Below, in pieces: positions 32,529-41,464 of a stretch of 64,000 nucleotides of DNA (the stretch's first letter is position 1; each line of letters begins with the position of its first letter). Origin of the DNA: Linyphia triangularis (Eukaryota > Arthropoda > Arachnida > Araneae > Linyphiidae); NCBI GenBank assembly GCA_963978545.1, contig CAXBTE010000056.1, forward strand, positions 21,378 through 85,377, given 5' to 3'. The notes under the pieces were generated by a model. It ran no database searches. It saw only the letters and a program-made list of their open reading frames with translations, and had not been told where the DNA came from. The position numbers were made by a program, and so were the translations under genes.

Positions 32529-33303
32529 ACTTTCAATTACCCATATGTAATACATAGGGTAATGAAAGTGTAGTGTTCGATAAAAAATAAATAAAAAAAA
32601 ATAGATTTTTTTTGTGTGTATTTTTCCACGTTTTGGAACATCCTGATTTCAAAAAAGTGATCTGGAAAAAATGTCTGTCTGTGTGTACGTGATCAGCATA
32701 AACTCTCGACAAATTGGCTTACGGTGTTCGAATTTTGTGTGAGGGTTGGTCACACCAAAGTCCAAGGACCAAGGGTCGACCAAAGTCCAAGGACCAAAGG
32801 TCGTCCAAGGACCTACCATTAAGGTTTTCAACAAAATCGTGCGAGCGCATAAGGTAGCTGCCATTGAAAAAAAATCAAATCATGTTTTTCAATGATTGCT
32901 AAAGAGCCGCTGTAACGATTTTGTTCAAAATCGCTGTTATAATGCCTCTTAATGTGTTCTAAACATTTCCACATCCAAAATTTCCGTAAAAATGCTTTAA
33001 TGGCATAAAAAGTTGAAAAACGAATGCCTTCAACATAGCCTCTTTCCTTGAGCATAACTCATCGACGATCGTTGTTTATCCTCTCCACAGTTTCACTTAT
33101 AAGAAAGATAACATAAGAATTATAGAAATAAATATCGCCAGAATGAGTATTTTGGCGAATTCTTTTTTTTAAAAAAGATGCATATAAGAATTATCGCAAC
33201 AAAAAAATATCACCAAATTGGCCAAATTTTCTCAACGGATGATAAAAATACAAAAACGATAAATGACACAAACCCACATCAGTAATATAGTGTAATTGAA
33301 AGT
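32529..33303. mobile_element. MITE-like dispersed repeat, copy B (775 bp)
   Basis: Best-preserved copy. Begins ACTTTCAATTACCCATATG and ends ATATAGTGTAATTGAAAGT, so the ends are inverted repeats (ACTTTCAATTAC). The left end also folds on itself (CCCATATGT / ACATAGGG). The flanking block 33310-33540 recurs at 29220-29440, so a longer unit is possible. Confidence 0.75.
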
Positions 33304-34239
33304 TGTACGATGTGCCACACCCATAGTTTTGTGCTTTAACTTTGATTTTTCAGTTGGATGTCTAAATGAAATTTTAATTAATCGTTTTGTATTAAAGTTC
33401 TCTTCCTTTCAATATTTTAAAACCTATAGCATACTTTTATTTCCAGTTAATCGTACCACTTTTCTCCACATCATTTTAAAATTTCGGAAACCGGGGGGGG
33501 GGGGGGGGCACTCTTGTACCTCCTTGGCGACGCCCATGAATACGGTTTTTCCTCTCTCCCTTCCTTTCCCTGCAAATTGCTTATTATGCCTTATATTATT
33601 TTAATTATCTTTTTATTTTCGCATTACATTCCCCTTTTATTACGTCAATATTAAATGTAATACATTTTTTCCTCAACTTGTTGGATTTTTCGTCAAATAG
33701 CTTATACTAAACAAAAATAAATTTGCTTTTTATTACGAAACTAAACTTCACTTAGTCATTTGCATGTTTAATAAAAATGGAACATGATTATTCGAAAACG
33801 TGGTATGTGTGACGCACAAACGTGAAAAATTATACTTGATAATTCGCTTGTTTTAAAAACTCATCATTCCATTTTAAAACAAAAAGTCACAATGATATAT
33901 TTTTGACTCAAGCAGAAGCATAAGTTGATCCCACAAAATAAAAATATGTGGTACCGAATGATTTTCTGTTTCCTTCAAACAAAAATATGCTATCAATGTG
34001 CCATGCATTTTTATATTTAATTTCATTTAGCAGCTGTCACCGACTTGCTTATAAACATGATTTCTTAATACTATTTGACGATTTCAATTATCTTGAAGTT
34101 ATCTATGGTTATAATTATGTTCGCAGGCCATCAAAGTAGGTAGAGGGAAAGTGTAGGTGAGGACTCTTGCTCTCCCCCTACATTGATGAACTGCAGACTT
34201 CTAGTATAGAATTTCCGATTCGTCAAACCCAGTTTGAAC
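33304..34239. other. Intergenic, left flank of copia
   Basis: Holds a G-run at about 33494-33510 and the block shared with 29220-29440. Otherwise nothing recognised. Confidence 0.45.
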
Positions 34240-34513
34240 TGTTGGGATATTGTTATCCACTGTCACTCATTTCCACCCCTTTGCTTGCTTGTGGACTGCC
34301 CTGCCTTGCAGCGCCGCCTTGTGGCTGGCTTATATAAACTGTTGTTCTAGCCTGTATGCCATTCATTCATTCATTGTATTCTATTCATTTACCTCTGACT
34401 GTCCAATGTTATGTGTGTGTTCCTGTGTCCGTGGCGGTTTAATGACTTAATAAACTAATTGTACCGCTAGTGTTGTTGCTTCTCTCAACCACGCTCTGCT
34501 ACCATCCCCAACA
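34240..34513 (+). repeat. Copia 5' LTR (274 bp)
   Basis: Contains a TATATAA box (about 34331) and AATAAA (about 34449), the expected promoter and polyadenylation signals, plus a short (ATTC)n tract. Confidence 0.93.
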
Positions 34514-34527
34514 GGTTATGGGCCCAG
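34514..34527 (+). other. Copia primer-binding site, matching the anticodon arm of initiator tRNA-Met
   Basis: GGTTATGGGCCCAG directly follows the LTR. It is the exact complement of CTGGGCCCATAACC, the anticodon stem-loop of eukaryotic initiator tRNA-Met, not of a tRNA 3' end. Drosophila copia is known to prime from a 5' half of this tRNA, cut in the anticodon region. Confidence 0.88.
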
Positions 34528-34595
34528 GTAAATAGCCATACCTTAGCAGAGAGAGCAACACACGGACTGGAACGAAAACCGAACTAAAAACGACG

Positions 34596-35480
34596 ATGAA
34601 TGGAACACGGATTGAATCGTTAAACAAGGATAATTACGAGACATGGAAAATACAGATGAAAGCTTTGCTTATCAAAAGCGATTCCTGGGTTTATGTTTCT
34701 GGAATCAAAACAAAACCTGTGCTCATTCAAGATGACGTTAAATCGAAAGAAGCTTGTGAAAAGTGGGCAGAAATGGATGAGAAAGCGAAGTCGGACATTA
34801 TCCTATGTATAGCTCCATCTGAACTGAAACAAGTGAAAAGTTGTGAAACATCATCTGACGTTTGGACTAAATTGAAACAGATTTACGAATCCAAAGGACC
34901 TGCCAGAAAAGCGTCGTTGTTGAAATCGCTGATTCAACACAAGATGGCGGACACAACAACTCTAGATGTGAGAGAGCACCTTCGAATGTTCTTCGACATT
35001 GTTGATAAGCTCAGTGAAATGGAAATACGCATCGACGAAGATCTGCTAGCAGTGATGTTATTATACAGCCTTCCACCAAGTTTTGAAAATTTCCGATGTG
35101 CGATAGAATCCCGCGACGAGCTACCGAAACCAGAGGTTTTGCGAATAAAAATAGTGGAAGAATGTGATGCGAGACGCCAGGACCGGAAATCAAACGGCGA
35201 GAGTGGAGGAGCGTTTGCTGTGACTCATCTTCAACGCAAGCCTTATTGGAAAACAAAAAGCGAAAACTTCCAGAAGAATAACAATCAGTTCCCGAAGGCC
35301 AGAGATTCTTCGAAAATCCGTTGCTGGAAATGCCGACGTTTAGGGCACCGAGCAGCCACGTGTGACCAGGATTACCAGAAAAAGGATATTTCTCGCTTCA
35401 AGCAAGAAAATGCTGGACTGTTAACGTGTGCCGAATCCAAAAAGTGTGGAGATAGATGCATTGTTTACACATCATGGTGA
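34596..35480 (+). CDS. Copia Gag (294 aa)
   Basis: Capsid-type Gag with the usual copia opening (RIESLNKDNYETWKIQMKAL) and one CCHC knuckle CWKCRRLGHRAATC near residue 243. The pol frame begins before this frame ends, and is offset by +1. The frame leaves register at an A5 run (about 35438-35444). Insertion of one A, or a programmed +1 shift, would explain the offset. Most copia elements have a single frame, so a mutation is the simpler reading. Confidence 0.88.
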   Translation: MNGTRIESLNKDNYETWKIQMKALLIKSDSWVYVSGIKTKPVLIQDDVKSKEACEKWAEMDEKAKSDIILCIAPSELKQVKSCETSSDVWTKLKQIYESKGPARKASLLKSLIQHKMADTTTLDVREHLRMFFDIVDKLSEMEIRIDEDLLAVMLLYSLPPSFENFRCAIESRDELPKPEVLRIKIVEECDARRQDRKSNGESGGAFAVTHLQRKPYWKTKSENFQKNNNQFPKARDSSKIRCWKCRRLGHRAATCDQDYQKKDISRFKQENAGLLTCAESKKCGDRCIVYTSW

Positions 35481-38400
35481 AATGCAAACACAGTGGGTGG
35501 TAGATTCCGGATGCACGCGACATTTATGTAATGATGAATCAAAGTTTGTTAACATTGGCGACACAGAAATCAACATTCTCAATCTTGCCAACAACGAAAC
35601 AACTGAAGTTTTAGGCTCCGGTAAAGCAGTCATCAAAGCGGAAGTTAACAAGAAAATTCAAGATGTTGATGTTTTCGATGCACTTCTTGTTCCGGACCTG
35701 CGTACAAACTTATTATCAGTTTCTAAACTTTGTGATCGTGGATACACTGTGACTTTCAAAAGTGACTTTGCTAAGATTGTAGACACTAAATCCAACTTGG
35801 AACTAATTGCTGATAGAAAAGATAATTTATATTATTTACGTGGTGGTAATTGTAGTGTTAATCAAAGTGCAAGTCATGCTAGTGAATCTTTTGATAGTGG
35901 TAAAAGCAAAGTTGCAGATATTGAAAAATGGCATGCAAGAATGGGTCATTTAAATATAGGAGATTTATTGGAATCTAGTGGTAAGGGAAATATTCGTGGA
36001 TTAAATTTAGTAAAATCCCCTAAAGAATTTAATTGTGAAATTTGTGCGGTTAGCAAATTAACACGAGCCCCTTATCCTAAGAAATCAGAGAGAGTGTCAA
36101 ACACGTTGGATTTAATTCACTCGGATCTCTGTGGTCCAATGAAAGTGCCATCAATTGGTAAGTCTTTTTATTTTATGACTTTTATTGATGACGAATCAAA
36201 ATATTGCGCAGTTAAATTTTTAAAGCATAAAAGTGAAGCTCTAAGTGCATTTAGAGATATCAAGGCTTTATGGGAGAACCAAAAATCGATTAAAATTAAA
36301 GTACTAATGACCGACAATGGGGGAGAATTCTTAAATAAGGAATTCGACGATTTTCTTAGGAAAAATGGGATTGAACATAGATTAACCGTACCTTTTTCTT
36401 CCTCCGAAAACGGTTTAGCGGAAAGAAAAAATAGAAGTTTAGTTGAAACTGCAAGATGTTTACTAACTCAGTCAAAATTACCTCTTAAACTATGGGCAGA
36501 GGCGATAAATACAGCTAATTATCTGCGAAACAGATGCCCGACTAGCTCACTTAATGGAAAAACCCCTTATGAAGTTTGGAATGGTGTAACTCCAAATGTT
36601 AGTTATTTTAAGATTTTCGGTTGTAAAGCTTTTTATATCGATAATTATAGAAAACATAAGTTCTCAGCGAAGGGAAAAGAGGGAATATTTTGTGGTTATT
36701 CCGAAACATCTAAAGGATTTCGAATTTATTTACCAAACGAAAATAAAGTTATAACTTCCCGTAGCGTAAAATTCTTTGAGGAATACGATAATAAATCCGT
36801 TACATTGCAAGATTTCTTAGAAAAAGAAAATATAAATGAAACCTCAATTTCAATTGAAAACGAATCGAAACTTGGAAGCGATCCAATGCTATATCAGTCA
36901 ATCAAACCGGATGTGGAGTTAGATGTAGATAAATCTTTGGAAAGCGAGCAATTGAAAAATACTTTAGTTATGGGTGATAGTGAACCTTTAGTTTTAGATC
37001 AACAAGAATCAAGAAAAAGAATCCTTTCATTGCGCAATAGGGATATCATTCGTGACGAAGCAGATTTTATTTTTAATGTGGAAGTACCGATTAAAAATGC
37101 GCTCATAGATAAAAATAGTGAGTTATGGTTTAATGCTTTGATTGATGAAGTCGTGAGTATTATTCGAAATAATACTTTCGAAATTGTTGATAGGCCAGAT
37201 TCTAAAAGATGTATTGGGAGCCGCTTTATTCTTACGAATAAATTTAAAGATGATGGAACATTATTAAAGTATAAGGCGCGTTTTATTGCGCAAGGCTTCT
37301 CACAACAATATAATGTTGATTATTTTAACACCTGCAGCCCAGTGGTAAAACAAGGGTCAATCCGAGTTTTATGTGCACTTGCTGCAGATTTAGGCCTAGA
37401 AATTCATCAGTTTGACGTAACTACTGCTTATTTGAATGGAGAAATAAAGGAAGAAGTTTTTATGGAATGTCCTGATTATTTTGGAGAAATCCTGAAACGA
37501 ATAATCGATAAAAGGGAACTCCATGGGGAAATTTCTGAAAGAGCAAATGAAATTTTAAATTCTTTAAATCAGGGTGATAAAGTTCTTTTATTAAAGAAAG
37601 GGATTTATGGGACTAAGCAAGGAGGATACTGCTGGAATGTTAAGTTGAATGAAATTTTAAATAATTTTGGTGCGAAACAAACCGAGGCAGATCCGTGTAC
37701 ATATTACATTAAAGATAGTAAGGGCTTAACTATAATAATGGTTTATGTTGACGATATTTTGTTTATTTCTCAAAATCCGGATATGATCGAAAAATTTAAA
37801 ACTCACATGAATAGAGAATTAGATGTAAAATATGCTGGTTTAGTCAAATATTGTTTAGGAATAAATTTTGAACAGAAAAACGGAGTTGTGACTATGAGTC
37901 AACAGAGCTACATAAGGGAGCTTTTAAACCGTTTTAATATGTTGGAAGCTAAACCTGTTACCTGTCCAATGGATGTTAGCATTAAATTGGAGAAGGCCGA
38001 AAAATGCGAGGAAGGGATTCCTTACCGCGAATTGATTGGTAGTTTTGAATACCTAGCTTCGTGTACGAGGCCTGATATCTCTAATTCAGTTAGTAAGCTA
38101 AGTCAGTTCCTAACTTGTTATGACAACTCTCATTGGATTGCAGCGAAAAGAGTTCTGCGTTATTTAAAGAAAACAATTAATTTTGGACTTATTTTTCAAC
38201 GTACAGAAGTATCATTGTTTGGATATACAGATGCTGATTGGGGTAATTGTCTTTTTGACCGGAAGTCATACACAGGGTACTGTTTTATTCTTAGCGGAAG
38301 TGCTATTAGCTGGGAAAGTAGAAAACAATGTACTGTGGCTCTGTCTTCTACGGAGGCAGAATATATGGCTATTTCTGATGGTACAAAAGAAGCGATATAT

Positions 38401-38700
38401 CTTTGTAAGTTACTTAATGAACTGTGTAATAGTAATTTGGAAAAGGTACGTATGCTCACTGACAATAAGGGAGCAATAAAATTGGTTGAAAATCCAGTTT
38501 TTCATAAACGTACAAAACATATTGATATTAGACATCATTTTGTAAGAGATGCTTTAAAAAATGGTCAAATTGACTTAAAGTTTGTGTCAACAGATGATAT
38601 GGGTGCTGACATTTTAACTAAAGCATTACCTTCTTGTAAGCATTATAAGTGTTTAAGATTACTTGGTATTGATGATACTGTTGTATATTTTGATAAATGA
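35425..38700 (+). CDS. Copia Pol (protease, integrase, RT, RNase H)
   Basis: Open frame with no ATG at its start, so it must be reached from gag. Positions below count from the codon at 35428. Protease WVVDSGCTRHL (22); GAG-pre-integrase WHARMGHL and CEIC (168-204); integrase triad SDLCGPM, TDNGGEF and SENGLAERKNRSL (231, 294, 330); reverse transcriptase FDVTTAYLNGE (662) and YVDDILFI (774); RNase H YTDADWGNC (934) and SSTEAEYMA (974). The copia order integrase before RT is kept. About 1090 residues, no stops, ends 18 bp before the right LTR. All catalytic motifs look intact. Confidence 0.92.
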   Translation, partial: RVPNPKSVEIDALFTHHGEMQTQWVVDSGCTRHLCNDESKFVNIGDTEINILNLANNETTEVLGSGKAVIKAEVNKKIQDVDVFDALLVPDLRTNLLSVSKLCDRGYTVTFKSDFAKIVDTKSNLELIADRKDNLYYLRGGNCSVNQSASHASESFDSGKSKVADIEKWHARMGHLNIGDLLESSGKGNIRGLNLVKSPKEFNCEICAVSKLTRAPYPKKSERVSNTLDLIHSDLCGPMKVPSIGKSFYFMTFIDDESKYCAVKFLKHKSEALSAFRDIKALWENQKSIKIKVLMTDNGGEFLNKEFDDFLRKNGIEHRLTVPFSSSENGLAERKNRSLVETARCLLTQSKLPLKLWAEAINTANYLRNRCPTSSLNGKTPYEVWNGVTPNVSYFKIFGCKAFYIDNYRKHKFSAKGKEGIFCGYSETSKGFRIYLPNENKVITSRSVKFFEEYDNKSVTLQDFLEKENINETSISIENESKLGSDPMLYQSIKPDVELDVDKSLESEQLKNTLVMGDSEPLVLDQQESRKRILSLRNRDIIRDEADFIFNVEVPIKNALIDKNSELWFNALIDEVVSIIRNNTFEIVDRPDSKRCIGSRFILTNKFKDDGTLLKYKARFIAQGFSQQYNVDYFNTCSPVVKQGSIRVLCALAADLGLEIHQFDVTTAYLNGEIKEEVFMECPDYFGEILKRIIDKRELHGEISERANEILNSLNQGDKVLLLKKGIYGTKQGGYCWNVKLNEILNNFGAKQTEADPCTYYIKDSKGLTIIMVYVDDILFISQNPDMIEKFKTHMNRELDVKYAGLVKYCLGINFEQKNGVVTMSQQSYIRELLNRFNMLEAKPVTCPMDVSIKLEKAEKCEEGIPYRELIGSFEYLASCTRPDISNSVSKLSQFLTCYDNSHWIAAKRVLRYLKKTINFGLIFQRTEVSLFGYTDADWGNCLFDRKSYTGYCFILSGSAISWESRKQCTVALSSTEAEYMAISDGTKEAIYLCKLLNELCNSNLEKVRMLTDNKGAIKLVENPVFHKRTKHIDIRHHFVRDALKNGQIDLKFVSTDDMGADILTKALPSCKHYKCLRLLGIDDTVVYFDK

Positions 38701-38718
38701 GTTGACATTGTGGGGGAG

Positions 38719-39004
38719 TGTTGGGATATTGTTATCCACTGTCACTCATTTCCACCCCTTTGCTTGCTTGTGGACTGCCCTGCCTTGCAGCGCCGCCTTG
38801 TGGCTGGCTTATATAAACTGTTGTTCTAGCCTGTATGCCATTCATTCATTCATTCATTCATTCATTGTATTCTATTCATTTACCTCTGACTGTCCAATGT
38901 TATGTGTGTGTTCCTGTGTCCGTGGCGGTTTAATGACTTAATAAACTAATTGTACCGCTAGTGTTGTTGCTTCTCTCAACCACGCTCTGCTACCATCCCC
39001 AACA
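38719..39004 (+). repeat. Copia 3' LTR (286 bp)
   Basis: Identical to the 5' LTR apart from a 12-bp longer ATTC microsatellite. Confidence 0.93.
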
Positions 39005-39009
39005 TGAAC

Positions 39010-39620
39010 AGCCTTTCAATATTTTCAATACAGTTGTTCTACACATTTTTTTTATGCCCCATTTTTAGTTTTTTCATTCAATTCGGTTTCCTTCTGAATC
39101 TGAATAAAAAAAGAATGCAATGAAATTTCGGAAATTTCGACTCTTCAACTTTCTAAAACTTAAAGACCTAGACTCTTCCTCCCCCACACCGCTAGCGTCG
39201 GTCCTGCACATGAGCAATACTTATATGCAATGCACATGTGCAAAACCTATTTGCAATACATCCAGGTATTACCTATTTGCAATACATCATGTTATACAAA
39301 TGTGCAATGCTCTATATGCAATATTATATCCAATGCAATATTATATAAAAACAATATAGCCTCTGTAAAAGCTTTTTTCTACAACGTAATGTAACATTTC
39401 AATTTATATCCTGAACAGCTATACAGCCCAATAATATTGCCAAGAGAAAAATAATCGTCGCATACAATTGTTTCTCACTAAATTTCGACAATCGATTGTC
39501 TTATTTAGCATGAAACAATCGATAGTTTGCCCTTTTTCGATACTATCGATTTTTCACTCGATTGTTCATCTGAACAATCGTTTGAACTATAGGTATTAAA
39601 AAAATCAATGTTCAAGGAAC
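39010..39620. other. Spacer between copia and the gypsy region
   Basis: Two TATTTGCAATACATC-type units about 28 bp apart in a TGCAAT-rich patch (39220-39345), then a patch dense in ATCGAT/ACAATCGAT motifs (39485-39590). No gene seen. Confidence 0.4.
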
Positions 39621-39778
39621 ACTTGACACAGGGCCTGACCATGACAAGTTGGGACCCAAGGCCGGGACACTTTCAGGGGCCTCTTTTTCAAAAGCGAGAT
39701 TTGTTGGAAATTTGCTTGACAAAAAGTAAAATGGAGTAATATTAAAAATAGAAAAAGTTGATAAAGTAAGGTTAATAT

Positions 39779-40138
39779 TGTAGCGAAACTCATTCTATCG
39801 AGCGGAGCCTGCGTGGCTCGGTTGGTAGAGCATCGGAAAGCTAAACGGAAGGTTGCGCGATCAAAACCCACTGCCGCCAAAATCTCAAGTTTATTTCCTT
39901 TATTTATTTATTATTTCTAATATTGTTTCTAGAACTTTCTAGAAGGAATCTAGGAAGTTCGTCCATCGTATATATGCAAATTCTATTGTTCTGATTCTTA
40001 TACTTCCTGTTTGGAAGATCCTTAAAATGTATATAAGTTGATGCTCCCAGAGTTGGGAGAATAAAAGTCTTGAGTTTACTTGCGGATTGTTCATTCATTC
40101 ATTCATTCATTTCCTTCGATAGCGTATTCTACGCGACA
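39779..40138 (+). repeat. Gypsy 5' LTR (360 bp) with a tRNA-like segment
   Basis: Starts TGTAGCG. Positions about 39803-39875 look like a tRNA: GCTCGGTTGGTAGAGC is a good D-arm and A-box, followed by a weaker B-box-like GCGATCAAAACCC. A TATATAAG box is at about 40030 and AATAAA at about 40061. Confidence 0.88.
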
Positions 40139-40140
40139 GT

Positions 40141-40156
40141 TTGGTGGAGGCGCCGG
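40141..40156 (+). other. Gypsy candidate primer-binding site
   Basis: TTGGTGGAGGCGCCGG begins two bases after the LTR and contains the TGG expected opposite a tRNA CCA end. The tRNA is not assigned. Confidence 0.5.
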
Positions 40157-40261
40157 GTAAATAAACCGGTTACGACGGAAGAGCTACGCAGAAGTCGGCG
40201 CATTCAAGGAAACCCTCCTGAGTTTGGCCCTTTACCGGTTTCTCGTAGAGGCCCAAAAAAA

Positions 40262-41464
40262 ATGCCCGATGAAAAGGACACTGTGTCGAAACTCCCAATT
40301 GAGACCAGCTCTGTTTCGGTCAATACTGCTCCAGTGCCTATGCTGGCATACCAGTTACCCAGAAATCCGTGCATCTTTTCCGGTGACGACCAACAAGATG
40401 CTAGCAGATGGCTCAAAGACTACGAACGAATTGCCACCTATAACCACTGGGATGAACAGATGTGCTTAGCGAATGTCGTTTTTTATCTCGCCGAAACAGC
40501 TCGGCAATGGTTCGATAACAATGAGGACACTTTTACTGATTGGATTGCATTCAAGAATCATTTGAACAACACGTTTTGCCGAGCAGATGATCTAAAGCGC
40601 CAGGCTGAGAAACTGCTGAATACACGGGCGCAGCAAAGTGGTGAGACTTCTGAGTCATACATCCAAGACGTACTTTCTATGTGCCGAAAAGTTGACCCCA
40701 CCATGGCTGAAGCAGATAAAGTAGCACACCTTATGAAGGGAATTGCAGAGGACATATACCAGATTATGCTGGTTCAGGACTATGAGAACGTCGATGCTTT
40801 TGTGAAACGATGTCGTCAGATAGAAAGCCTTCGACGAAGACGTATCGCGAGACCAAAGTTCCAAAGGTTACCTAACGTCTCTACAGTGACAGCTGAAATA
40901 GACATCGGCGACATAAGATCTCTAATTCGTACCATTGTTAGGGAAGAGCTCCAACAAATAATGCCGGGAGTAAAAGATTACACGAACGATGAATCTGAAT
41001 TGCTGCCTGATGTTGCATCTATGGTTCGAGAAGAAGTTATGGGTGCTCTTGCACCTCTCACAAGTCCAAGAAGACGCAGCATTCCTATCCAACGTTCAAT
41101 TCCAACTAGGCGACAAGCTGGACGTGAAGTCAGAAATAGCACTATTCCACAACGTAAGACAGATCTGTGGAGAACTGCCAATAATGTGCCACTCTGCTAC
41201 CATTGTGGACGCCCGGGACACGTTTTGAGATACTGCAGGGAAAGACGTCAAATCTTTGCAAGCGCAAGAGCCAACCGGACATCCAGCCCTCGACGAGACG
41301 AAACCGAATCGCTTAATAGCTTTGACGACAGTTATGCGCAGCCCAGATCCTCAGTATTTAGAAGCAGTTCCCCGTATCCACGACGCTCCTTCAACCGCCG
41401 ACAGTCACAATCGCCAGCACGCCGCTCCAGCCGTTCTCCACGCCGATCAAATGAGGAAAACTAA
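40262..41464 (+). CDS. Gypsy Gag (about 400 aa) with RS-rich tail
   Basis: Retrotransposon Gag. The frame is open from inside the LTR, but the first ATG clearly in the internal region is at 40262 (MPDEKDTV). A capsid-type block (FSGDDQQDASRWLKDYERI, ETARQWFDNN) is followed by one CCHC knuckle CYHCGRPGHVLRYC near residue 311. The last 45 or so residues are rich in Arg-Ser pairs (RRSFNRRQSQSPARRSSRSP), like a splicing-factor RS domain. Pol continues in the -1 frame across the stop. Confidence 0.85.
   Translation: MPDEKDTVSKLPIETSSVSVNTAPVPMLAYQLPRNPCIFSGDDQQDASRWLKDYERIATYNHWDEQMCLANVVFYLAETARQWFDNNEDTFTDWIAFKNHLNNTFCRADDLKRQAEKLLNTRAQQSGETSESYIQDVLSMCRKVDPTMAEADKVAHLMKGIAEDIYQIMLVQDYENVDAFVKRCRQIESLRRRRIARPKFQRLPNVSTVTAEIDIGDIRSLIRTIVREELQQIMPGVKDYTNDESELLPDVASMVREEVMGALAPLTSPRRRSIPIQRSIPTRRQAGREVRNSTIPQRKTDLWRTANNVPLCYHCGRPGHVLRYCRERRQIFASARANRTSSPRRDETESLNSFDDSYAQPRSSVFRSSSPYPRRSFNRRQSQSPARRSSRSPRRSNEEN

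Larger units (their letters stand above)
34240..39004 (+). mobile_element. Ty1/copia LTR retrotransposon, complete, young
   Basis: LTRs 34240-34513 and 38719-39004 start TGTTGGG and end CAACA. They are identical except that the right one has three extra ATTC units in a microsatellite. A perfect 5-bp target-site duplication TGAAC flanks the element (34235-34239 and 39005-39009). Gag and pol frames are open. A purine tract GTGGGGGAG precedes the right LTR. LTR identity points to very recent insertion. Confidence 0.95.

Noticed and set aside
39803..39875. Functional tRNA gene in the gypsy LTR
   Set aside because: The D-arm is excellent but the anticodon stem does not pair and the B-box is degenerate. 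It repeats in both LTRs.
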